Assembly: GCA_947475445.1 (NCBI GenBank)
Contig: CANJLC010000002.1
Location: 206,939 to 270,938 of the forward strand
DNA length: 64,000 bases
Reading direction: 5' to 3'
Source of the DNA: Alphaproteobacteria bacterium
GTDB taxonomy: Bacteria; Pseudomonadota; Alphaproteobacteria; Micropepsales; Micropepsaceae
Both the position numbers and the translations under genes were made by a program. The notes beneath the pieces were generated by a model. It did not search any database and was not told the origin of the DNA. It saw only the letters and a program-made list of their open reading frames with translations. Of the stretch, positions 19,368-27,475 are shown in pieces (within the stretch, counting starts at the first letter, position 1; each line of letters starts with the position of its first letter).

Positions 19368-21401
19368 ATGAGCACCAGCCCGTACGGCGTCTTGGCGCTG
19401 CTTGCCTTCCTGCCGCTTGCCGTGCCCGCCTTCGCGCAGACGGAAGTGCGCGAGCATGTCTCCGGCTTTGCTCCGTCCTATTTCGCCGGTTCCGATCCCT
19501 CCAGCGCGCTGGAGATGGTCAATCTGCTGCCGGGCTTCACCCTGGTGGAAGCCGATACCAGCGTGCGCGGCTATTCGGGCGCCCAGGGCAATGTGCTGAT
19601 TGACGGCCGCCCGCCCGCCTCCAAGCAGGACAAGCTGTCCGACACCTTGAAGCGCATTCCCGTCGGCAGCATCGAACGTATCGAGCTGATGCGCCCGGGC
19701 ACCGCCGGCATCGACATGCAGGGCTATCCGCTGCTGGCCAATGTGGTGCGCAAGATTTCCACCGCGCCGCGCATCCGCACCGAAGTGGAAGCGGTGACCA
19801 TGAACCACGGCCAGTGGTACCCCAAGCTGGCGGCGGAAATTTCCATGGGCAAGATCTATGTGCTCGATGTCCAGGCCAGCCTCAGCCGCCGCTTCTATAT
19901 CGAGACCTTCGGTTGGGGTCCGCGCAACCGCTACAAGCAGGATTTCGTCACCCCCGCCCTGATCGCCGATTACGAGCATCCCAAATACGAAAATATCTGG
20001 CTGCTGCAGAGCACCTACCGCCAGCCGCTCTGGGGCGGCAATGCGCGCGTCAATGGCCTGTTCCGCGAAGGCCGCACCCGCGGCCGGCTGACCGAGTTTG
20101 ACTTTGCCCCCGCCGCGCCCACCAAGAATGGCGTAGAGCGCGAAATGCGCTTCGCCAGCGAATTTGGCGTGCAATATACCCACCCGCTCTGGGCGGGCGG
20201 CGAGGGCGAGGCCATCGCCATCCGGCGCGGCAATGGCGAAACCAACAACGTGACCAACGCCGATTCCGGCGGCGGCACGCTGGCGACCAAGAAATCCCAG
20301 ACCGGCGAAACCATCATCCGCCTGGTGGAGCGCCAGCGCGGCCAGGGCTGGAACACCGAAGCGGGGATCGAAGCGGCGCTCAACACGCTGGAAAACGTGG
20401 TCGGCCTGGCCAAGGGTGGCGTGACCGTGCCGCTGCCCGGGTCCAATGTGCATTTGTCGGAACAGCGCGCCGAAGGCTTCGTCAACGGCACCTGGCATGT
20501 CACGCCGGACATCGCCCTGGAGGCCGGCGTGCGCTACGAGATTTCCTATTTCAAGCAGCGCGGCGACAGCCTGCTGACCGAGACGCTGGGCTATCTCAAG
20601 CCCCGCGCCCAGCTCACCTGGAATGTCACGCCGCATGACGAGCTGCGCCTGCTGGTCCAGAAGGATGCCGGCCAGCTCAACTTCAACAATTTCGTCACCT
20701 CTGTGAATGTCAGCTCCAACCTGGTGACCGCCGGCAACGTCAACCTGGTGCCCTACACCAACCTCAAGGGCGAGATCACGCTGGAGCACCGCTTCGCCGC
20801 CGGTTCGCTGGTGCTGGTCGCCCGCAATGAACAGATCAAGGACACCTGGGACCAGGTCCCCTATGCCGCGCCCAGCGGCATCTTCGACGCGCTGGGCAAT
20901 GCGGGGGGCGGGCGGCGCACCGAATTCGTGGCCAACCTGAACTTGCCGCTGGACTGGACGGGCGTGGAAGGCTTCACGCTGCAAGGCACCGCCACGCGGC
21001 GCTGGAGCCATGTCTATGACCCGCTGACGCATGTGGCGCGGCGCATTTCCGGCGACCTTCCCTATGAAGCCAGCGCCACCCTCATGGAAGACATCTCCTC
21101 GCTGAATGTGCGCTGGGGCGTGACCTTCACCAACCAGAATGACCGGCTGAACACCAAGTTCAGCGAAATCCAGATCAACCATTCTACAGACCAGATCGAC
21201 GCCTTTGTCGAATACAAGCCGCAGCCGGAATGGCTGGTGCGCTTCTTCGTGGAGGACGCCACGGGCCGCCCCAACACCAGCCGCACCCGCTATATCTGGA
21301 CCGGCAATCGCCTGACTGCGCCCTACCTCTATACCGAGTACCGCCCCTCCGGTTACGGTCCGCACCTGGGGCTGAATATTCAAAGAACTTTCGGGGGCTA
21401 A
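19368..21401 (+). CDS. TonB-dependent receptor, array copy 5
   Basis: 677 residues: leader (LALLAFLPLAVPAFAQ), plug (MVNLLPGFTLVEADTSVRG, NVLIDGRPPASKQDKLSDTL, GIDMQGYPLLANVVRKIST) and a barrel ending GLNIQRTFGG. The start has a good AAGGA site. The stop is followed after 3 bases by the first of two secreted small proteins, so receptor and small protein are very probably co-expressed. Confidence 0.9.
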   Translation: MSTSPYGVLALLAFLPLAVPAFAQTEVREHVSGFAPSYFAGSDPSSALEMVNLLPGFTLVEADTSVRGYSGAQGNVLIDGRPPASKQDKLSDTLKRIPVGSIERIELMRPGTAGIDMQGYPLLANVVRKISTAPRIRTEVEAVTMNHGQWYPKLAAEISMGKIYVLDVQASLSRRFYIETFGWGPRNRYKQDFVTPALIADYEHPKYENIWLLQSTYRQPLWGGNARVNGLFREGRTRGRLTEFDFAPAAPTKNGVEREMRFASEFGVQYTHPLWAGGEGEAIAIRRGNGETNNVTNADSGGGTLATKKSQTGETIIRLVERQRGQGWNTEAGIEAALNTLENVVGLAKGGVTVPLPGSNVHLSEQRAEGFVNGTWHVTPDIALEAGVRYEISYFKQRGDSLLTETLGYLKPRAQLTWNVTPHDELRLLVQKDAGQLNFNNFVTSVNVSSNLVTAGNVNLVPYTNLKGEITLEHRFAAGSLVLVARNEQIKDTWDQVPYAAPSGIFDALGNAGGGRRTEFVANLNLPLDWTGVEGFTLQGTATRRWSHVYDPLTHVARRISGDLPYEASATLMEDISSLNVRWGVTFTNQNDRLNTKFSEIQINHSTDQIDAFVEYKPQPEWLVRFFVEDATGRPNTSRTRYIWTGNRLTAPYLYTEYRPSGYGPHLGLNIQRTFGG

Positions 21402-21404
21402 CTC

Positions 21405-21908
21405 TTGCGATTCTTGATGCTCGCTGCTGTGCTGATGCTGGCCACCCCCGCATTGGCGGTGTCTCCCGCCTACACACCCAAGGCCATCGCCCCCGCCATG
21501 CCTGGCGGCGATTCGCAACTGGTGAAGGGCGCCTGCACCCCCAAGAGCCACACCGCGTCCGGCGGGCTAAAGGAAGACATCCGCGGCAAGCACACCGCAT
21601 TCCTGTGCGACAGCGTCATCGTCACCTTCCTCGACAACCAGCGAAAGCATGTGCTGGTCCAGTTTACGCTGCAGAATTCCAGAAGCGCCAGGGTGATCGG
21701 CTTTGAAGGCGTGGTGGAAGGCGGGGAGGGGGTCTTCCGGGTGCGGCAGATGTTCCTGGAGCGCGGCAAGACGTTTGCGGCCGATGACGGGGGCTGCCGC
21801 ATCAGCTATTCTGGGCGCACCCCCAATGCCCTGGCCTGCGGCGCCAGCATGCACCAGGAAAAGAGCCGTACCGTGGCCATAGTGGAATTCAAGGCTGCCG
21901 CCAGATAG
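21405..21908 (+). CDS. Secreted four-cysteine protein A, linked to receptor array
   Basis: 167 residues with a leader (LMLAAVLMLATPALAV). Function unknown. It is a clear paralogue of the next gene: shared landmarks are GACTPKSHTASGGLK, AFLCDSVIVTF, QMFLERGK, DDGGCRISYSGR and CGASMHQEKSR. Four Cys are conserved in both (in GACT, LCDS, GGC and ACGASMHQ), suggesting two disulfides or a metal site. The predicted start is TTG at 21405 (gives MRFLM), ATG 21417 being the alternative. It follows the copy 5 stop by 3 bases, so a role as periplasmic or extracellular partner of that receptor is inferred. Confidence 0.72.
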   Translation: MRFLMLAAVLMLATPALAVSPAYTPKAIAPAMPGGDSQLVKGACTPKSHTASGGLKEDIRGKHTAFLCDSVIVTFLDNQRKHVLVQFTLQNSRSARVIGFEGVVEGGEGVFRVRQMFLERGKTFAADDGGCRISYSGRTPNALACGASMHQEKSRTVAIVEFKAAAR

Positions 21909-21958
21909 ACTGATTCAACTTTTTGGAGATTTGAACCCTACCATTGGAGATTTTCGCC

Positions 21959-22453
21959 ATGCGCAACATGACATTTGCCTTCGCCCTGACTTTGATGCTT
22001 CCGGCACTTCCCGCCCTGGCGGCCACCGCGGCAAAGCCCGCTGCCGCCCCCGCCGATACCCAGACCGTTACGGGCGGCTGCACCCAGCGCAGCAACACCA
22101 GCTATGGCGGCCTGAAAGCCGCCCCCACGGACGTGAAAACCATGTTCGTCTGCGACAGCGCCGTGATCACGTTCGCGGACGCCAAGCGCCAGGCTGTGAC
22201 GGTCGAGTTTGGCCTCAGCGGCGGCAAGAAGGACAGCAAGGTGCTCGGCCTTATCGGCGCCATGGGCAAGGACGGCGTGACCATGAAAGTCAGCCAGATG
22301 TACATGGTGAAAGGCATCGTCAATCCCGCCGATGACGGTACGTGCAAACTGACCTTTGCCGGCCGCGCCGTGACGGCGGCGGATTGCTCCGCCAGCATGC
22401 ACCAGGACAATAACCGCTGGGCCGCCAGCGTGGTTTTCAAGGCCATCAAGTAG
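21959..22453 (+). CDS. Secreted four-cysteine protein B, paralogue of protein A
   Basis: 164 residues, leader FALTLMLPALPALA, then an Ala/Pro-rich linker and the same core as protein A: GGCTQRSNTSYGGLK, FVCDSAVITFADAKR, VSQMYMVKG, DDGTCKLTFAGR and DCSASMHQDNNR. ATG 21959 has GGAG 10 bases ahead; the 50-base gap to protein A contains a near-repeat of the TTGGAGATTT ribosome-site region. No family is recognised. The conserved ASMHQ end motif and four Cys are the strongest leads. Confidence 0.72.
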   Translation: MRNMTFAFALTLMLPALPALAATAAKPAAAPADTQTVTGGCTQRSNTSYGGLKAAPTDVKTMFVCDSAVITFADAKRQAVTVEFGLSGGKKDSKVLGLIGAMGKDGVTMKVSQMYMVKGIVNPADDGTCKLTFAGRAVTAADCSASMHQDNNRWAASVVFKAIK

Positions 22454-22492
22454 GGCCCGAAAAGCGGCTTTTCCGGCCGGTCTGGACGAAAC

Positions 22493-22524
22493 CATGCGCC
22501 GCGCATTTTCAAGCGCGGCGCATG
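22493..22524 (+). terminator. 12-bp hairpin after the secreted pair
   Basis: CATGCGCCGCGC (22493-22504) pairs perfectly with GCGCGGCGCATG (22513-22524) around an 8-base loop. It is 40 bases past the stop of protein B. There is no long U-run, so it may be a weak terminator or an mRNA-stabilising stem. Confidence 0.4.
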
Positions 22525-22683
22525 CGCTTTATGGGGGCGGATTCCGCTCCCCCCAAGGCCTGTTATTTTGCCCAAAATTGCCCCAGACCATGCTGGCGCT
22601 GACGGCGGACAGCAACCACCGCCAACATGTCATAAGACCGGACGCTGCCCTGGCAGCTCGGTGTCAGGCGGGGAGCCATTGCA

Positions 22684-22844
22684 GTGTCCAGATATGTGTT
22701 CGGACCGGGACTGATTTTTCTTGCCGTTCTGGCCGCCTTTCCGGCCCGCGCAACCTGGTCCCGGTGCCGGTCTACCAGGAAACCACGGGCCAGAATGCGG
22801 GCATGCGCCTTGGCATCAACGTCCAGCACACCTTCGGCCAGTAG
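22684..22844 (+). pseudogene. Collapsed TonB-dependent receptor (both ends only)
   Basis: A GTG at 22684 opens a typical leader of this receptor family (LIFLAVLAAFPARA). Within GGCCCGCGCAA the sequence switches, in another frame, to the family's C-terminal end: GPRNLVPVPVYQE then GMRLGINVQHTFGQ and a stop at 22844. The intact copies contain a close version of this short sequence in the GPRN region and similar bases at the leader end, so a deletion of about 1.9 kb between short repeats explains the remnant. It is the sixth receptor of the array. A CATAA element about 50 bases upstream resembles the other copies' promoters. Confidence 0.78.
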
Positions 22845-23107
22845 CCGGCGCGGGCTGAAAAAGCCCCTTTCCAGGGCGGAAAAGCAGGTTTTAGGGGCAT
22901 TTGGCACCAGGCGCATTGTAAATTCGCCCGCCATCGCGTAGAGCTTTGGCCCTCGTGGTTCTCGTCCCTCAGGCGAAGCGCTTTTCCGTTCTTTCTGTCA
23001 CGCCGCAAGCGCGCCGGACGTACCGAAAAAACTTCCTTTAGATTCGTTGTTGCCACGGCCGCCTTCGCATTTCGCGTTGGTGGAATCTGATGATCAAAGG
23101 AAAAAAC

Positions 23108-23311
23108 ATGACCATCGGTACCGTGAAGTTCTTTAATGCCGCCAAGGGTTTTGGTTTCATTGCGCCCGACGATGGCGGCAAGGACGTTTTCGTCCATGTC
23201 TCCGCTGTTGAAGCTGCGGGCATGCGCTCGCTCAATGAAGGCCAGAAGGTCTCGTTCGACATCCAGCCGGATGCGCGTGGCGCCAAGGCTGCCAATCTCC
23301 AGTCGGCCTAA
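23108..23311 (+). CDS. Cold-shock protein, CspA family
   Basis: 67-residue single-stranded nucleic-acid binding protein (RNA chaperone). RNP1 is KGFGFI and RNP2 is VFVHVSA. ATG 23108 has AAAGGA 6 bases upstream; an earlier in-frame ATG (23090) is less likely. The roughly 260 bases upstream hold no gene, which leaves room for the long 5' leader typical of cold-shock mRNAs. A strong terminator follows. Confidence 0.94.
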   Translation: MTIGTVKFFNAAKGFGFIAPDDGGKDVFVHVSAVEAAGMRSLNEGQKVSFDIQPDARGAKAANLQSA

Positions 23312-23331
23312 GTCCGGCAGGTGAATGACTA

Positions 23332-23363
23332 AAAAACGGGCGGCCGGTGGCCGCCCGTTTTTC
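23332..23363 (+). terminator. Strong rho-independent terminator of cspA
   Basis: A 14-bp perfect stem (AAAAACGGGCGGCC with GGCCGCCCGTTTTT) around a GGT loop, with the T-run built into the right arm. It isolates cspA from the transglutaminase-like gene downstream. Confidence 0.9.
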
Positions 23364-23399
23364 TTTGCTGGTGGGAACTCCGGCGACAAGCCATGCGTT

Positions 23400-24245
23400 A
23401 TGCAGGTGTCGGAGGGTGTTTTGCTTATTAAAGCCGGTTTTGAAATTGCTTTCGAGTGCAAGGCGCCCACGCCCATGCTGCTGCAGGTCCATGTCCGGCC
23501 TGAGCGCGAGGCCGATCTGGTGACGCCCGATACGCTGCGCACGAACCCGAAAATTCCCTACAGCCTCTACACCGACCAGTTCGGCAATCGCTGCACCCGC
23601 ATCCTGCTGCCTTCGGGTGTCACCCACCTGCTCAATGATTTCACCATCCGCGACAGCGGCATCCAGGACACCATGCCTTGGGGCGCGAAACAGTCGCTGG
23701 TCAACTAACTGCCCGATGACGTGCTGGTCTTCCTGCTGGGCAGCCGCTATTGCGACACCGACAAGATGGCGACCCTGGCCTGGAGCCTGTTCGCCAAGGT
23801 CGAGCCGGGCTGGGAGCGCGTCCGCGCCATCCTCGAATACAGCCACAAGCGCATCAAGTTCAATTACCAGGACGCCCGCTCGGACCGCAGCGCCTTTGAA
23901 GGCCATAATGAACAGGTCGGCGTCTGCCGCGACTATTCCCACCTGGCGATCACCCTGTGCCGCTGCATGAATATCCCGGCGCGCTACTGCACCGGCTACC
24001 TGGGCGATATCGGCGTGCCCGCCGATCCTTCGCCGATGGATTTTTCCGCCTGGTTCGAAGTGTTCCTGGACGGCAAGTGGCACACGGTGGATGCCCGCCA
24101 CAACAAGCCGCGCATCGGCCGCATCCTGATGGCGCGGGGGCGCGACGCCACCGACGCCGCCATCTCCACCGCCTTCGGCTCGGCCAAGCTGCTCAAATTC
24201 GATATCGTCACCTACGAGATGAAGCCGTCGCCTGCATCTGCGTGA
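23400..24245 (+). pseudogene. Transglutaminase-like family gene with in-frame stop
   Basis: Cysteine-protease-fold protein of the bacterial transglutaminase-like family. The frame is continuous from 23400 to 24245 except for one TAA at 23706-23708, between SLVN and LPDDVLVFLLGSRYC. The second half is full: catalytic Cys in GVCRDYSHLAI, His in WHTVDARHNKPRIGR and the Asp after it. Upstream, YSLYTDQFGNRCTRILLP is also typical. A single base change of a sense codon would explain it. The C-terminal part could still be translated from GTG 23721, but without the N-terminal domain. ATG 23400 is chosen because earlier starts lie inside the cspA terminator. Confidence 0.82.
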
Positions 24246-24447
24246 AGGCCGCTTCCAGCGCGCGGGTGAAGCGCGCGGTGTCGAACAGGGGTGCAGATCT
24301 GCGCTGCGCCGCCAGCTTTTCCTTCAAACCCGCCAGCCGCGCAGGATTTTTCACCGGCGCGATTGCCCGTTCTTCAAGCGCCGCGCGGTTTTCCGCAATC
24401 AGCTCGGGCATTCCCATCGCGGCCCGGACCGCAAACTCCTCGCGCCC
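24208..24447 (-). pseudogene. Fragment of a SPINDLY/O-GlcNAc-transferase-type glycosyltransferase, C-terminus
   Basis: About 75 residues match the C-terminal end of bacterial TPR-linked O-GlcNAc-transferase-like proteins: AAMGMPELIAENRAALEERA, ARLAGLKEKLAAQ and SAPLFDTARFTRALEAAF. The rest of the gene (TPRs and catalytic core) is absent, and the glycerate kinase stop lies directly at the break. Family assignment is by motif memory. Probably a dead remnant of a deletion or rearrangement. Confidence 0.6.
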
Positions 24448-24452
24448 CTGTG

Positions 24453-25544
24453 CTAAAGAGGGATGCGCGCGGCGGCCTTTTCCAGATTGGCCGCCGTCGC
24501 CGCCAGCATGTCCGGCAAGGGCTGCTCGACAGCATTGATGCAATACGCCGCCTTCAGGCCGATGGCCTTGATCTGCTCCGCCGTGGCCGACAATTTTCCG
24601 CACAGCGCGATCACCGGCGTTTTTCCGGCCCGCTTGCAGACACCCTGCACCAGTTTTCCCTGCGCGCTCTGGCCGTCAATCTGGCCTTCGCCGGTGATGA
24701 CGAGGTCAGAGGCCGCGGCAGCCGCGTCGAAGCCGGTCATGTCCAGCACCATGTCGATGCCCCGTCGCAATTTGGCATTCAGGAAGGCCAGCGCGCCAAA
24801 GCCAAGCCCGCCCGCCGCGCCCGCGCCCGGCACCTGCGCCAATGCCGTGCCGCCCGCGACAAGCGAGGCGACATGCGCCAGCCCCGCATCCAGCGCCTTG
24901 AGACTTTCTTCCGTGCCGCCTTTCTGGCGGCCATAGGTAAAGGCCGCGCCGGTGGGGCCGAACAGCGGATTGGTGACGTCGCACAGCACCTCGACGCTTT
25001 CGAACGGCAAAGCCTGCGGCGGCACGATGCGCACGATATCCTGCAGGCCGCCGCCCGTGATGACCGCACCGCCTTTGCTGTCGAGAAATTGCCAGCCCAG
25101 CGCTGCCGCCATGCCGATCCCGGCATCGTTGGTGGCGCTGCCGCCGATCGCCAGAAAAATGCGTCTTGCGCCGCGCGCTTTTGCGTCGGCCAGCAACTGG
25201 CCGGTGCCGAAGCTTGAGGTCAGAAGCGGATTGCGTTCCTGCGCCGCCAGCAGCTGCAGGCCCGAAGCCTGCGCCATTTCCACCAGCGCCGTGCCGCCAT
25301 CCGCGGAAAGTCCATAACGGGCGGAAAGCTTGCGGCCCAGCGGATCATCCGCCGTCACGGTGACCGATGCCAGCGACAGCCGCTCGCGGGCAATGTCCAG
25401 CACGCCTTCGCCGCCGTCTGACAGCGGCATTTCGGTGATGATCGCATTTGGGTGGGCTGTGCGCAGGCCCCTGGCGATGGCCCGGCAAACGCCGTCCGCC
25501 GGCAAGGCATCCTTGAAGCTGTCGCAGGCAATCAGAATGCGCAT
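24453..25544 (-). CDS. Glycerate 2-kinase (GlxK/GarK type)
   Basis: Phosphorylates glycerate with ATP, linking glyoxylate/glycerate metabolism to glycolysis. 363 residues, typical length. The N-terminal ACDSFKDAL, PLSDGGEGVLD, the glycine-rich AIGGSATNDAGIGMAAALG, the nucleotide-site GAGAAGGLGFG and the terminal GEGQIDGQSAQGK are all diagnostic of the type 1 glycerate kinase family. No glyoxylate genes are adjacent. Confidence 0.93.
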   Translation of the reverse strand: MRILIACDSFKDALPADGVCRAIARGLRTAHPNAIITEMPLSDGGEGVLDIARERLSLASVTVTADDPLGRKLSARYGLSADGGTALVEMAQASGLQLLAAQERNPLLTSSFGTGQLLADAKARGARRIFLAIGGSATNDAGIGMAAALGWQFLDSKGGAVITGGGLQDIVRIVPPQALPFESVEVLCDVTNPLFGPTGAAFTYGRQKGGTEESLKALDAGLAHVASLVAGGTALAQVPGAGAAGGLGFGALAFLNAKLRRGIDMVLDMTGFDAAAAASDLVITGEGQIDGQSAQGKLVQGVCKRAGKTPVIALCGKLSATAEQIKAIGLKAAYCINAVEQPLPDMLAATAANLEKAAARIPL

Positions 25545-25575
25545 TGCGGCAGGATAGCAAAAGCCGGGGCGGCGG

Positions 25576-26877
25576 CTAGATGCTCATTTCCATCACGCAG
25601 ATCACGCCTTCGGGGCGGAAATCGAAGCAGGCGCGGCCCTGTTCCTGCTGCAGCGCGCGCTCGATCAGGCTGGAGCCGAAGCCCCGCGTGCGGGGCGCAT
25701 GAACCTGCGGCCCGCCGCGCTCACGCCATTCCATCGCCACGGTGCGTCCGTTGGGGCCATACTTGATCCCCCAGCTCACGCCGACCGTGCCGATATTGTT
25801 CGACAGCGCGCCATACTTGACCGCGTTGGTGGCCAGCTCATGGATGGCCAGCGCCAGAAGCAGCGCCTTGTTGGTGGTCAGGCTGGCGTCCTCGCCGGTC
25901 ACGATGAAGCGCTCCTGGCGGTTTTCCTGGAACGGGGCCAGCGCACGCTGCACCATGCCGCGCAGCCGCCCGGCAAAGGCGTCGCGCTCCTCGCGCGGCC
26001 CATCGCGAAAGGTCTGCAAGGCGATGGCCTGCACCGTGCCCAGCGTGTTCTTCACCCGGTGCTTGATCTCGTGCAGCAGCAGGTCCTTGGCCGCCTCGGC
26101 CTTGCGGCGATCGGTGATGTCGCGGGCGATCTTGGAGGCGCCGATCACCTGGCCCGCCGCATTCTTCACCGGCGAAATGGTGAGCGAGATATCGATGTTC
26201 GATCCGTCGCGGTGGCGGCGGATGGTTTCGTAATGCTCGATGCGTTCGCCGCGGCGGATGCGCTCGATGATGCCCGGCTCTTCATTCTGCCGGTCCGCCG
26301 GGATCAGCATGGAGACATGGCAGCCCACCGCTTCGGCGGCGGTGTAACCGAAGATGCGCTCGGCGCCCTTGTTCCAGCTCTTGATGATGCCATCCAGCCC
26401 CTTGGAGATGATGGCGTCGTCCGAGGATTCCACGATGGCGGAAAAATGCGCCCCGGCATGTTCGGCGGCCTGCTGCTGGGTGATGTCCTGCAGCACATTG
26501 AAGCCGCCGGTGATGTTGCCGTGCCTGTCCTTCAGGGCGGTGGGATGGGGGGAAAAATGCACCCGGCTGCCATCGGGCCGTTCCAGTATGGCCCTGGCGC
26601 CCCGCACCGCGTTGCCGGTCTGCAGGGTGGCGGCCATGGGGCACTGGTCATGCGCCATGGGCGTGCCGTCGGCCCAGAAAAGCTTGTGGGAGCCGCACCA
26701 GTAATCCTCGCCCAGATGGGGCTCCCGGCCCCACAGCAGGGCGGCAGCCTGGTTGAAGCCGGTAATCCGGCCATGGGCGTCGGTGGTGTAGGCGGCGAAG
26801 GGCAGGGCAGCCAGCATCTCGCTGGAGATGGGGGCTGCATCCAGAGGCATATCGTCGGGGACTAAATGCAAGGACAT
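25576..26877 (-). CDS. PAS-domain sensor histidine kinase, HWE family
   Basis: Cytoplasmic sensor kinase of 433 residues: two PAS domains (about residues 15-140 and 150-275; the second is followed by a PAC-like segment ending IARDITDRR), then the HWE kinase core with the phospho-acceptor His in LLLHEIKHRVKNTLGTVQA, the N-box HELATNAVKYGALS and the W-x-E signature MEWRERGG. HWE kinases often feed the alphaproteobacterial general stress response. ATG 26877 has AAGGA 6 bases upstream. Divergent from a lone receiver protein, its probable partner; an EcfG-type promoter lies in the intergenic region. Confidence 0.9.
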   Translation of the reverse strand: MSLHLVPDDMPLDAAPISSEMLAALPFAAYTTDAHGRITGFNQAAALLWGREPHLGEDYWCGSHKLFWADGTPMAHDQCPMAATLQTGNAVRGARAILERPDGSRVHFSPHPTALKDRHGNITGGFNVLQDITQQQAAEHAGAHFSAIVESSDDAIISKGLDGIIKSWNKGAERIFGYTAAEAVGCHVSMLIPADRQNEEPGIIERIRRGERIEHYETIRRHRDGSNIDISLTISPVKNAAGQVIGASKIARDITDRRKAEAAKDLLLHEIKHRVKNTLGTVQAIALQTFRDGPREERDAFAGRLRGMVQRALAPFQENRQERFIVTGEDASLTTNKALLLALAIHELATNAVKYGALSNNIGTVGVSWGIKYGPNGRTVAMEWRERGGPQVHAPRTRGFGSSLIERALQQEQGRACFDFRPEGVICVMEMSI

Positions 26878-26992
26878 GACATGTCCTTCCTCCAGCAGCC
26901 CATAGAAACTGCCATCGGTGCATTTCCGAAAACTGTTTGTTTGCAATGACTTAACATCAAGCCGCCCATGCCCTGCAAGTGTACCTTCAACC

Positions 26993-27017
26993 AACGCAGG
27001 AAAGGCCGCTCCGTTCC
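26993..27017 (-). promoter_or_regulatory. EcfG-type promoter of the HWE kinase
   Basis: On the minus strand GGAAC (27017-27013), a 16-base spacer and CGTT (26996-26993): an exact match to the alphaproteobacterial general-stress sigma (EcfG) consensus. The predicted leader to the start codon is about 110 bases. Confidence 0.6.
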
Positions 27018-27042
27018 ATGCCGTACAAAGATTGTCGGGACC

Positions 27043-27067
27043 GGAACAAAGGGCTAGTCAGCCTGTT
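27043..27067 (+). promoter_or_regulatory. EcfG-like promoter of the receiver gene (one mismatch)
   Basis: GGAAC (27043-27047), 16 bases, TGTT (27064-27067); the -10 part differs by one base from CGTT. It is back-to-back with the kinase promoter and 30 bases from the receiver start. Confidence 0.4.
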
Positions 27068-27097
27068 GGTTTGGTTGAAGTTTTGAATTTACAGGTC

Positions 27098-27475
27098 ATG
27101 GCACAGCTCACCGGATTGGTTGTCGAGGATGAATGGTTGCTCCGCATGGAGCTGACCGAGGAGCTTGGCGCGTCCGGCTGGCTGCTGCGCGAGGCAGGCA
27201 GCGGCGAGGAAGCCCTCCAGCTTGTCGAAGACCTCCAGGCGCAGGGCGGCCGCATCGACTTCCTGGTGACCGATATCCGGCTGGGTGGTCCCGTGGATGG
27301 CTGGACAGTGGCCGAGGCCTGCCGCGAGGTGTGGCCCGCGCTGCCGGTGCTGTATGTCTCGGCCAATCCCATCGACCAGATCCGCCAGGTGCATGGCAGC
27401 GCCTTTCTCTCCAAGCCTGTCCAGGTCTCCAATCTCCTGGCCGCCATCAAGCGGCTGATCGGCGGCGCTGCCTGA
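27098..27475 (+). CDS. Single-domain response regulator (receiver)
   Basis: 125 residues, receiver fold only, no output domain. The acidic pair is VVEDEW, the phospho-acceptor Asp is in FLVTDIRLGG, then LYVSAN and the conserved Lys in FLSKPVQ. It probably acts as a phosphate sink or relay for the divergent HWE kinase. The last bases overlap the start of the next gene (CTGA). ATG 27098 is preceded only by a weak site. Confidence 0.9.
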   Translation: MAQLTGLVVEDEWLLRMELTEELGASGWLLREAGSGEEALQLVEDLQAQGGRIDFLVTDIRLGGPVDGWTVAEACREVWPALPVLYVSANPIDQIRQVHGSAFLSKPVQVSNLLAAIKRLIGGAA

